A stretch of DNA of 9,287 bases, taken from contig DKBS01000217.1 of NCBI GenBank assembly GCA_002451275.1, forward strand, positions 1 through 9,287. The letters run 5' to 3'. The translations under genes were made by a program, and so were the position numbers. Of this stretch, positions 1 to 5,649 are shown piece by piece (position 1 is the stretch's first letter; the number at the start of each line of letters is the position of its first letter). This stretch comes from Planctomycetaceae bacterium UBA6894 (lineage in GTDB: Bacteria > Planctomycetota > Planctomycetia > Gemmatales > Gemmataceae). Below the pieces are notes generated by a model, which did not search any database, was not told where the DNA came from, and saw only the letters and a program-made list of their open reading frames with translations.

Positions 1-370
1 TGTCCAGCCCATCGTGGTCGATGGCGTCCTGTACGGCTTTGACCAAAGCGGCGAGATGTCCGCCGTTGAAATTCCCAGCGGCAAGCGCCTCTGGACCACC
101 CCCGAGCCGCTCAGCAAGCGCCCCCTGGGTTCCGGCACCGCGTTCATCGTCCGCCACGAGGACAAGTTCTTCTTCTTCACCGAGACCGGCCACCTGGTCA
201 CCGGCACCCTCACCCCCAAGGGGTTCACCGAGACCGGCCGCGCCAAGCTGCTGCCCCCCACCAACAACGCCTTCGGCCGCGATGTGCTGTGGTGCGCCCC
301 CGCCTTCGCCAACAAGCGCGTCTATGTCCGTAACGACGCCGAAATCGCCGCCTTCGACCTGTCGAAGTAA
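1..370 (+). CDS. PQQ-like beta-propeller repeat protein, C-terminal fragment
   Basis: The reading frame is open from the left edge of the window (first full codon at 2) to TAA at 368-370, so the 5' part is missing. The visible 122 residues show propeller blades of the PQQ/BamB type: a strand pair, then AVEIPSGKRLWTT, which matches the blade motif A-x-D-x-x-T-G-K-x-x-W. A second blade carries FFFFTETGHLVTGTL. A closing strand, VYVRNDAEIAAFDL, looks like the usual last blade. Proteins of this kind are normally secreted or periplasmic. Many in Planctomycetes and Verrucomicrobia are annotated only as 'PQQ-binding-like beta-propeller' and do not necessarily bind PQQ; no catalytic residue is visible here, so no enzyme function is claimed. 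A strong hairpin terminator follows 18 bases after the stop. The next gene runs toward it on the opposite strand. Confidence 0.8.
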   Translation, partial: VQPIVVDGVLYGFDQSGEMSAVEIPSGKRLWTTPEPLSKRPLGSGTAFIVRHEDKFFFFTETGHLVTGTLTPKGFTETGRAKLLPPTNNAFGRDVLWCAPAFANKRVYVRNDAEIAAFDLSK

Positions 371-388
371 GGCGGCTTCAGCCCAACC

Positions 389-430
389 AAAACACGGGGC
401 CCCAGCCATCCGGTTGGGGCCCCGTGTTTT
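389..430. terminator. Strong bidirectional intrinsic terminator
   Basis: Bases 389-404 are perfectly complementary to 415-430 (16 bp, core ACGGGGCCCC). On plus-strand RNA the stem extends to 19 bp through one G-U pair and closes on the tetraloop ATCC (408-411). The stem is flanked by AAAA on the left and a T run on the right (427-431), so it works as an intrinsic terminator on both strands. It sits exactly between two convergent stop codons (368-370 plus, 449-451 minus), where a shared terminator is expected. Confidence 0.93.
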
Positions 431-448
431 TCCTTCACAAGTATTCCG

Positions 449-1048
449 TCAGACCCACGATTTCCCGAACTCGCCCGCGTGCACGATCTCGCTCAATGGC
501 TTCCGCCCGCGGGGTGTGGTTTCCTGCACCCGCACCTGGTCGGGAAGGCTTACCGGGTCGGCGGCATACCCAATCGCGATCGCCGTGAATGGCTGCACCC
601 CCTCGGGCACCCCGAACAGCACCCTCGCCCTGTCCGGCACGATGCCTCCCATCTGGTGCACCTGCAGGCCCCGGGCCGTGGCCTCCAGGCACAGGTTGCC
701 CGCCGCCAACCCCAGGTCATGGGCAGCCACCGGATTCGGCGCCCCGTTCCGGCTGAAGGTCGTGCGGATGCAGGCCAGTACCAGCACCGGCGCATGCTTC
801 GCCCAGGCCTGGTTCGGCTCCACCAAGCACGAGAGCAGTTTCGCGTATTCCTCAGGCTGTTCTTTGATGGCCACCAAAAACACCCACGGCTGCTCGTTGT
901 AGGACGACGCCGCCCACCGCGCCGCCTCAAACACGGCCAGCAGGTCCTCACGCGACACCGGCTTGTCCGAATACGCATACGGACTCCACCGCTGCGTGAT
1001 CAGCGGATGCACCGGATGATCCGAACGCCCGTGTTTGGGATGCGACAT
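449..1048 (-). CDS. Nitroreductase family protein (FMN-dependent oxidoreductase)
   Basis: The product is 199 residues, a normal length for a small nitroreductase. Family features are visible: an N-terminal basic/aromatic motif QRWSPYAY (residues 19-26), standing where the family usually has R-R-S-x-R for FMN phosphate; SSYNEQPW (48-55), matching the conserved P-S-x-x-N-x-Q-P-W; the GLAAGNLCLEATARGL helix (113-128); and GIVP plus AIAIGYAADP toward the end. By family knowledge such enzymes reduce nitro, quinone or other electrophilic substrates with NAD(P)H through FMN, as cytosolic dimers; the actual substrate cannot be read from sequence. The ATG at 1048 is supported by AGGAG (1058-1062) nine bases upstream. 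It is the last gene of the MarR-pirin-nitroreductase set, 33 bases after the pirin stop, and ends at the bidirectional hairpin. Its place behind a MarR regulator suggests electrophile or quinone detoxification (inference). Confidence 0.92.
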   Translation of the reverse strand: MSHPKHGRSDHPVHPLITQRWSPYAYSDKPVSREDLLAVFEAARWAASSYNEQPWVFLVAIKEQPEEYAKLLSCLVEPNQAWAKHAPVLVLACIRTTFSRNGAPNPVAAHDLGLAAGNLCLEATARGLQVHQMGGIVPDRARVLFGVPEGVQPFTAIAIGYAADPVSLPDQVRVQETTPRGRKPLSEIVHAGEFGKSWV

Positions 1049-1081
1049 ACTGGGCCACTCCTAGCTGGAACCAATCGGTCC

Positions 1082-1792
1082 TTAAACCAGATCAAACCAC
1101 AACACTTCCGAGGAACTCTCACCCTCCAGGGTAAAATCCCCGGCTGTCTCCACGGCGGCACCGTCTCCCGCGTGCAGCTCCAGTCCGTTCAGCCGCACCG
1201 CACCGCCTGTCACCTGCAACCAGCCGGCCCGCCCGGCCGGCACCCGCAGCGACATCCCCTGTCCGGCCGCCAGCCACCCCAGATACAACCGCACATCCTG
1301 CTGGATGGTCAGGGCGCCCGCCATCGGCTCGGGCGACGCGACCAGGTGCAGCTTGCCCGGGGAATACCCGTTCCCCAGCGCAAGCTCCCCGTAGCCGGGC
1401 TCCAGCCCGCGCGCTTTCGGCAGGATCCAAATTTGGTACAGGTGCACCCGCTCGGTGGCGGAGGGGTTTTTCTCGCTGTGAAAAATGCCCGTGCCGGCCG
1501 TCATGTGCTGCAACTGCCCCGCGCGGATCACCGAACCATTCCCCATGCTGTCGCGGTGCTCCAGGGCCCCCTCCAGCACATAGGTGATGATCTCCATGTC
1601 CCGGTGGGGATGCATGCCGAAGCCGGTGCCGGGAGCCACCCGGTCCTCGTTGATCACACGCAGCGACCGGAAACCCGTCTGCTGCGGATCGTGGTATTCG
1701 CCAAAAGAAAAAGTGTGGAAGGTGTCCAGCCATCCGTGGTCGAAATGGCCACGGTCGCCTGCTTTTCGGATGCGAATGGCGGCATCATGCAT
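1082..1792 (-). CDS. Pirin family protein (bicupin, YhhW-like)
   Basis: The 236-residue product has the length and two-cupin layout of bacterial pirins such as E. coli YhhW. The N-terminal cupin carries the full metal site: His61 and His63 in GMHPHRDMEIITYVLEG, then His105 and Glu107 in GTGIFHSEKNP, spaced as in YhhW. The opening HFDHGWLDTFHTFSFGEY and the SLRVINEDRV segment are pirin hallmarks. YhhW-type pirins bind a divalent metal, and some have quercetin 2,3-dioxygenase activity, but most have no proven substrate. The start ATG lies inside the end of the marR-like gene: the two frames overlap by 8 bp (ATGCATGA), with GGAGGG at 1801-1806 as ribosome site eight bases upstream, so translation is probably coupled. 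Placement between a MarR regulator and a nitroreductase suggests a role in redox or electrophile stress (inference). Confidence 0.94.
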   Translation of the reverse strand: MHDAAIRIRKAGDRGHFDHGWLDTFHTFSFGEYHDPQQTGFRSLRVINEDRVAPGTGFGMHPHRDMEIITYVLEGALEHRDSMGNGSVIRAGQLQHMTAGTGIFHSEKNPSATERVHLYQIWILPKARGLEPGYGELALGNGYSPGKLHLVASPEPMAGALTIQQDVRLYLGWLAAGQGMSLRVPAGRAGWLQVTGGAVRLNGLELHAGDGAAVETAGDFTLEGESSSEVLWFDLV

Positions 1793-2270
1793 CTCCCGCG
1801 CCCTCCGCTAGCGCCGATCGCGCCTTTTCCAGCAAACCGATCAGCGTCCCCAGCTCCGTCGCGGACAGGTGCCCCAGCATGTTCCGGTGCAGTTCCAAAA
1901 GGGGCTGATCCAGCTCCCCCAGCACCCGGATCCCCTTGGTCGTCAACTCCACGTACACCACCCGCCGGTCCTTTTCGCACCGCTTGCGCGCCAGAAATCC
2001 GGCCTGCTCCAACCGGTCGATCAATCCGGTGATCCCAGGCACCACCGTGATGGTCCGGCTGGCGATCTCCAGAATGGGCAGCGGTTTCCCCTCCCCGCGC
2101 AAGATCCTCAGGATGTTGTACTGCGAAGGCGTCAGCCCATGGCCCCGGAACAACCGGGCAAAGCGCACCTGCACCAGGTCGGCTGTGCGCAGCAGGCTCA
2201 GTGCCGCCTCCTGCTCCGGTGAGTCAAAGGGCTTCTTTTTCTTCAGCTCTGCCTGCAAGCGTGAAGCCAT
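1785..2270 (-). CDS. MarR family transcriptional regulator
   Basis: The product has 161 residues from the chosen ATG at 2270, typical for MarR dimers. Features in order: a helical dimerisation segment (residues 18-45, SLLRTADLVQVRFARLF); GLTPSQYNILRIL (45-57), the standard entry to the winged helix; the recognition region ILEIASRTITVVPGITGLIDRLEQAGFL (66-93); and the wing with DRRVVYVELTTKG (101-113), matching the family D-x-R-x(5)-L-T-x-x-G signature. There is one cysteine, Cys98, just before the wing. The frame stays open to 2333, but that extension runs through the promoter/operator. ATG 2270 is preferred because GGGGG lies seven bases upstream; ATG 2288 is possible but has no ribosome site. 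The gene heads the operon with the pirin and the nitroreductase and probably represses its own promoter. The likely signal is a phenolic, quinone or other electrophile, inferred from the partner genes only. Confidence 0.93.
   Translation of the reverse strand: MASRLQAELKKKKPFDSPEQEAALSLLRTADLVQVRFARLFRGHGLTPSQYNILRILRGEGKPLPILEIASRTITVVPGITGLIDRLEQAGFLARKRCEKDRRVVYVELTTKGIRVLGELDQPLLELHRNMLGHLSATELGTLIGLLEKARSALAEGAGDA
1801..1806 (-). promoter_or_regulatory. Ribosome binding site of the pirin gene, inside the MarR coding region
   Basis: On the minus strand this reads GGAGGG and lies eight bases before the pirin ATG at 1792, within the last codons of the upstream regulator. A closer GGGAG touches the ATG directly and is too near to serve. 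The site fixes the pirin start and points to translational coupling with the regulator. Confidence 0.75.
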
Positions 2271-2304
2271 GCCGCTGCCCCCATCCATCCATACATACTT
2301 TATT

Positions 2305-2333
2305 GGATAACATGTAATTAATTGACATGTCAA
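2305..2333 (-). promoter_or_regulatory. Candidate promoter of the MarR-pirin-nitroreductase operon
   Basis: On the minus strand an exact consensus -35 hexamer TTGACA occupies 2333-2328. It is followed after 17 bases by TTATCC (2310-2305), a poor -10 candidate; a shift of one base gives TATCCA. The -35 lies inside the palindrome described separately, so a bound repressor would block polymerase. The segment is strongly AT-rich against GC-rich surroundings. The -10 assignment is weak. Confidence 0.5.
2322..2333. promoter_or_regulatory. Perfect 12-bp palindrome, probable MarR operator
   Basis: TTGACATGTCAA is a perfect palindrome. With flanks, 2318-2337 reads as a 20-bp inverted repeat with a single mismatched pair (TTA-A ... 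C-TAA). A 16-20 bp dyad overlapping the promoter, just upstream of the regulator's own gene, is the usual arrangement for MarR autoregulation. A second ACATGT core (2310-2315), with looser symmetry, lies with its centre 15 bp away. Assignment to this MarR protein is inference from position. Confidence 0.65.
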
Positions 2334-2356
2334 CTAAATGCTATGAACAAAATAAA

Positions 2357-2380
2357 GGGGGCGGCCCGCCAGACCGCCCC
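2357..2380 (-). terminator. Intrinsic terminator of the esterase gene
   Basis: On the minus strand GGGGCGG (2380-2374) pairs with CCGCCCC (2364-2358) around a 9-base loop and is followed by CTTTATTTTG. It lies about 20 bases after the esterase stop. It separates the esterase transcript from the MarR operon promoter immediately downstream, so the two are likely independent units although co-oriented. Confidence 0.75.
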
Positions 2381-2401
2381 ACCCACGCAGTGGAAATCGG
2401 T

Positions 2402-3562
2402 TCACTCCTTGAACAGTTGCGGCGCGAAGTCGTTCAAATATTCCCGCCACTTGTCCCAGGTGTGCCCGCCGTCCGTCTCGTGGTTCACCACGTCGAAACC
2501 GTGCGCCTTCAGCATCTGCACGGTCCCGCGCGAGGTCTCGATCAGGAAATCCTTCTCCCCGCAGCCGAACCACACCAGCTTCAGGCCCTTCTTCAATTCC
2601 GCGTTGTCCAGGGTCGCCGTGCGGCTCTCCTCCCATTGCTTATTGGGTTGGCCGTTGCCTCCCGGACCACCCCCGGCAATCCCAAACACACCCGAGCTGA
2701 ACACCCCCACATACCCGTAGTCCCCCAGGTTGGAGAACGCCACATTCAGCGTCTGCGCCCCGCCCATCGACAGCCCGGCGATCGCCCGGCTCCCCCGGTC
2801 ACCTTTCACCCGGTAGGTCTTTTCCACCAGCGGCCTCAGGTCCTTGGCGAAATCATCGCCAAACTCCTCCATCTGCTTGTCGAACGGCTTGCCGCCCCCA
2901 CCCCACTGGAACACACCCGTGTGCCCGGCCGGCATCACCACCACCATCGGCTTCGCCTTGCCCGCGGCGATCATGTTATCCAAAATCACCCCCGCCCGGC
3001 CCACCGTGCTCCATGAATTGTCGCAGTCCGATGCGCCATGCAGCAGATAGAAAACCGGATAAGATTCAGCGCTTTTCTCATAACCCGGCGGCGTGTACAC
3101 ATGCGCCCGGCGCGGTTTGCCCAGGGTCTTCGAGGCGTAGGTGATCTGCGCTACCGCGCCGTGCGGCACATCCTTCCACTCGGAAAAATCACCCGGCACC
3201 GTCATCAGGCTCCAGGTGTTCTGGTTCGACTCGCTGGTGGCCGGATTCTTCGGGTCCACCACCGCCACCCCGTCGATGTTGAAGGTGTAACGGTAGGCCC
3301 CGGGCGGAACCGGCCCCACCGTCACCTCCCACACGCCGCGGTCATCCTTCTTCAGGTCGGCACCCTGGTTGTTGCCGGGAATGTCGCCGCCCGAGAGTTT
3401 CACGCTGCCAGCCTTCGGAGCCAGCACCTTGAAAGTCACCTTCCGGTCAGCCCCCACCTGAACGGATTCAAATTCCGGCGGCCGCTGACGGCCCGGCTGC
3501 TGGGCAAATACCGGGGCTGCGAGCATGCACGCCCCCGTCACCCATCCCAGGAATAATCGCAT
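2402..3562 (-). CDS. Secreted esterase, alpha/beta hydrolase of the CE1/enterochelin-esterase (esterase D) type
   Basis: The product is 386 residues. Residues 1-20 form a signal peptide ending APVFA before QQ. Residues ~30-120 form a beta-sandwich resembling a CBM48/early-set domain (VTFKVLAPKAGSVKLSG ... GAYRYTFNIDG), which often precedes CE1-type esterases. Residues ~135-386 are the hydrolase: RRAHVYTPPGYEKS, FYLLHGASD (oxyanion region), nucleophile Ser265 in GLSMG, probable acid Asp338 in GCGEKD, and His367 in DGGHTWDKWREYL. By family knowledge such enzymes cleave ester bonds such as feruloyl or acetyl groups on plant polysaccharides, or related esters; the substrate is not determinable here. 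The ATG at 3562 has GGGGAG (3573-3578) ten bases upstream. It is transcribed divergently from the OxyR-type gene and ends at its own terminator. The fit to a family rich in Bacteroidetes, Verrucomicrobia and Planctomycetes proteins is good. Confidence 0.92.
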   Translation of the reverse strand: MRLFLGWVTGACMLAAPVFAQQPGRQRPPEFESVQVGADRKVTFKVLAPKAGSVKLSGGDIPGNNQGADLKKDDRGVWEVTVGPVPPGAYRYTFNIDGVAVVDPKNPATSESNQNTWSLMTVPGDFSEWKDVPHGAVAQITYASKTLGKPRRAHVYTPPGYEKSAESYPVFYLLHGASDCDNSWSTVGRAGVILDNMIAAGKAKPMVVVMPAGHTGVFQWGGGGKPFDKQMEEFGDDFAKDLRPLVEKTYRVKGDRGSRAIAGLSMGGAQTLNVAFSNLGDYGYVGVFSSGVFGIAGGGPGGNGQPNKQWEESRTATLDNAELKKGLKLVWFGCGEKDFLIETSRGTVQMLKAHGFDVVNHETDGGHTWDKWREYLNDFAPQLFKE

Positions 3563-3828
3563 GTTGCCCGGTCTCCCCTAAAATGATCGGATGTGATTCC
3601 GCTGGTTATCGTCGCACACCGTCCCCGGAGAAGGTACCATGCTGACCACTGGAAGACATGTCCCCCGTGGAACAAATTCACCCCAAGCCGTTTCGCCACC
3701 CGGAAACCGGTTCAAGCTTGGCACACAGGTGCGACTATCGCTGGCCGTACCTTCCTACCAAACCAAAAAGCCGGGTTGATGTCGGTTTTCCAAGGCGTCA
3801 AGAAATCAGCCTTCGGATGGGAAACAAC
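3563..3828. other. Divergent intergenic region between esterase and oxyR-like gene
   Basis: These 266 bases hold the promoters of both neighbours. No confident -35/-10 pair or E. coli-type OxyR box was seen. Two perfect 8-bp palindromes abut at 3705-3712 (AACCGGTT) and 3713-3720 (CAAGCTTG). The LysR frame is open back to 3658, but that stretch lacks any family-like sequence and is treated as untranslated. Confidence 0.4.
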
Positions 3829-4722
3829 ATGGATCTGGATCAACTGCGCCACTTCCTGAAGGTGGCCGAAATGGCCAACTTCACCCGGGCCGCCGAGGCT
3901 GTCGGCCTGTCCCAGCCCGCCCTCAGCCGCTCCATCGCGCGGCTGGAGGAGGAACTGGGCCAACCGGTCCTGGACCGCCAAACCCGCCAGGTGGTGCTCA
4001 CCGAGGCCGGCAGGCTGCTGGCCGACCGCGCCAAACAGATCATCGCCCTGGCCGACGACACCCGCGCCCAGATCACCGACGATGGCCAGACCGGCCAGGT
4101 CCGCATCGCCTCCATCCCCACCATTGCCCCCTATTTCCTGCCCGGCCTGCTGCTGGAATTCCGCAAGGCCTGCCCAAAGGCCACGGTACTGGTGCGGGAA
4201 GACACCACCGACAAGCTGTTGCACATGCTGTCCGACGGGGAGATCGATATCGCCATCATGGCGCGCCCTATCGACATGAAATACCTGCAGTTGAACGACC
4301 TGTTTGAGGAGGAACTGCTGGTGGTCCTTCAGGCCGGTCATCCCCTGGCAGACAAAAAAGTGCTTCGACCCGAGGACATTCACGGATTGCCTTTTGTCCT
4401 GCTGGGCGAGGCCCACTGCCTCACGGACAACATCGTCTCCTTCTGCCGCCAGAAATCCTTCCACCCCGTGTCGGTGGAGCGCACCAGCCAGATTGTCACC
4501 ATCCAGGAGTTGGTCGCCCTGGGCCACGGCATCAGTATGGTACCCGCCATGGGAAGGGCGTTGGACAACTCACCCCGCCGGGTCTACCGGTCGCTGGCCG
4601 GCCCCAAGCCCACACGCAAGATTGTCGCGGTCACCAATCCTTACCGTTTCCAAAGCAGGTTGAACCAGGCCCTGCAAAAATCCCTGGCCGCCTATGCCGG
4701 CGCATGGCGACCGGGCTGCTGA
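3829..4722 (+). CDS. oxyR: LysR-type regulator of the OxyR (peroxide-sensing) type
   Basis: From ATG 3829 the product is 297 residues, the normal LysR length. Residues 1-60 are the winged helix-turn-helix (LDQLRHFLKVAEMANFTRAA, LSQPALSRSIARLEEELG, then LTEAG). Residues ~90-297 are the effector domain. Cys197 and Cys206 sit in AHCLTDNIVSFC, which has the same eight-residue gap as Cys199/Cys208 of E. coli OxyR (GHCLRDQAMGFC). This is the strongest evidence for disulfide-based H2O2 sensing, followed by the OxyR-like LGHGISMVPAMG stretch. ATG 3829 is preferred over 3817 and the far 3658 start because it opens directly on the conserved HTH; the preceding GGATGGGA is a modest ribosome site. No catalase or peroxiredoxin gene is next to it, so its targets are presumably elsewhere. 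Its 3' end overlaps the convergent DUF2071 gene by 31 bp with no terminator visible between them. Confidence 0.88.
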   Translation: MDLDQLRHFLKVAEMANFTRAAEAVGLSQPALSRSIARLEEELGQPVLDRQTRQVVLTEAGRLLADRAKQIIALADDTRAQITDDGQTGQVRIASIPTIAPYFLPGLLLEFRKACPKATVLVREDTTDKLLHMLSDGEIDIAIMARPIDMKYLQLNDLFEEELLVVLQAGHPLADKKVLRPEDIHGLPFVLLGEAHCLTDNIVSFCRQKSFHPVSVERTSQIVTIQELVALGHGISMVPAMGRALDNSPRRVYRSLAGPKPTRKIVAVTNPYRFQSRLNQALQKSLAAYAGAWRPGC

Positions 4723-5570
4723 GCTTTCGCCAGAGACAGATTCGCCGCGGACGACACATTCATCCCCAGCGCGGGCCGCAGCCCGGAACCGGTTGAAGCC
4801 ATTTCCATCTCATGGCGCACCACACAGGCGGGCCAACTGACCACCCGCACACCCGAGCTGAACAGCAGGTGCTGCGCGCATTTCGGCAAACCTAGGCCAA
4901 ACGGACGCAACAGATCCCCAGCATCCACTTCCGCCCGGCCGGGCTGCAGGGGCCAAGGCTCATGGTGCACATCCACCCGCAGGATCTTCCCGCCCCGCCC
5001 CCGCGTGAACAGGCAATACCGTTCCGTCAAAAAATGTTCCAGACTGCCGGGCTTGGCCCGAAAAACCGCCCCCGCGGGCCCATAGCTGGCCAGGAAACGC
5101 AGCGGCGGATGGGCGCGCCCGCACTCCGCGGTCATCGTGAACGGATAGTCCGCGTCCGCCCCATCGTGCGACCGGTGCTCCACCTTCGACCAGTGGTAGG
5201 GCAAGCCATAACGGAAACGGGCAGCCAGCACGGCTACCAGATTGGGCGCGTCCAGACTGAGGAACCACACCCCCGACCGTCCCCCATGGCGCACATACAA
5301 CCGCAGGTTCAGTTCGGGAAACGCCGAAAGCCAGGGCAGGTCAGGCAACCCGCGGAACATCACACCCGTCATGCGGAACGGCACCACCCCCACCCACGAG
5401 GTGCCACCATATTCCTCAATCTCCACACCTTCCGGCACCAGAGGCTTCAGCACGGTCGCATCGATGGGCCAATGGGCAAACAACAGATCCAGCCACTGCT
5501 GACGCAGGTTCCAGCGCCCTTCCGGCACCGGCCAGGGGCGATGGTCAACCTGTTCCAGGGAAGGGTGCAT
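4692..5570 (-). CDS. DUF2071 (YqjF-like) family protein
   Basis: The product is 292 residues with clear DUF2071 landmarks: LLFAHWPIDATVLKPLVPEG (29-48), YGGTSWVGVVPFRMTGV (54-70), GLPDLPWLSAFPELNLRLYV (74-93), GVWFLSLDAPN (100-110), RYGLPYHWSKV, and LEHFLTERYCLFTR (177-190). The family is widespread, often annotated as 'YqjF family', and has no established biochemical function. There is no signal peptide or membrane span, so it is likely cytosolic. The start at ATG 5570 is fixed by an in-frame TGA two codons upstream; the ribosome site is weak (AGGCGTGAG). The last ~30 residues (after HEMEMAS) look less conserved, and the terminal codons lie antisense to the end of the oxyR-like gene. It follows the beta-helix gene by 79 bases without an evident terminator, so the two may share a transcript. 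Confidence 0.9.
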   Translation of the reverse strand: MHPSLEQVDHRPWPVPEGRWNLRQQWLDLLFAHWPIDATVLKPLVPEGVEIEEYGGTSWVGVVPFRMTGVMFRGLPDLPWLSAFPELNLRLYVRHGGRSGVWFLSLDAPNLVAVLAARFRYGLPYHWSKVEHRSHDGADADYPFTMTAECGRAHPPLRFLASYGPAGAVFRAKPGSLEHFLTERYCLFTRGRGGKILRVDVHHEPWPLQPGRAEVDAGDLLRPFGLGLPKCAQHLLFSSGVRVVSWPACVVRHEMEMASTGSGLRPALGMNVSSAANLSLAKAQQPGRHAPA

Positions 5571-5649
5571 GTCTCACGCCTGCAAGGGACCCGGGGCTTT
5601 CCAACTCACCACAGCCACTCCATCATATTCCTTCCTGGCCGGCAAAACC

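Noticed and set aside
21..902. A long plus-strand frame running from the propeller gene through the terminator into the nitroreductase region.
   Set aside because: It reads through a strong terminator, is a frame shadow of the propeller gene, and has low-complexity Ser/Pro/Ala composition.
479..2032. A 517-codon open frame on the plus strand across the nitroreductase, pirin and MarR genes.
   Set aside because: It is antisense to three well-recognised genes, rich in Arg, Pro, His and Gln without any domain, and explained by third-position GC bias.
2271..2333. N-terminal extension of the MarR protein to the TTG/ATG-like start near 2333.
   Set aside because: The extension would translate the operator palindrome and promoter; the conserved family sequence begins after ATG 2270, which has a usable ribosome site.
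3718..3735. A sigma-54-like promoter (TGGCAC followed by TGC) upstream of the oxyR-like gene.
   Set aside because: The GG and GC elements are one base too close together for a sigma-54 -24/-12 promoter.
3658..3828. Fifty-seven-codon N-terminal extension of the oxyR-like protein.
   Set aside because: LysR proteins start directly at the helix-turn-helix; the extension has no family resemblance and covers the divergent promoter region.
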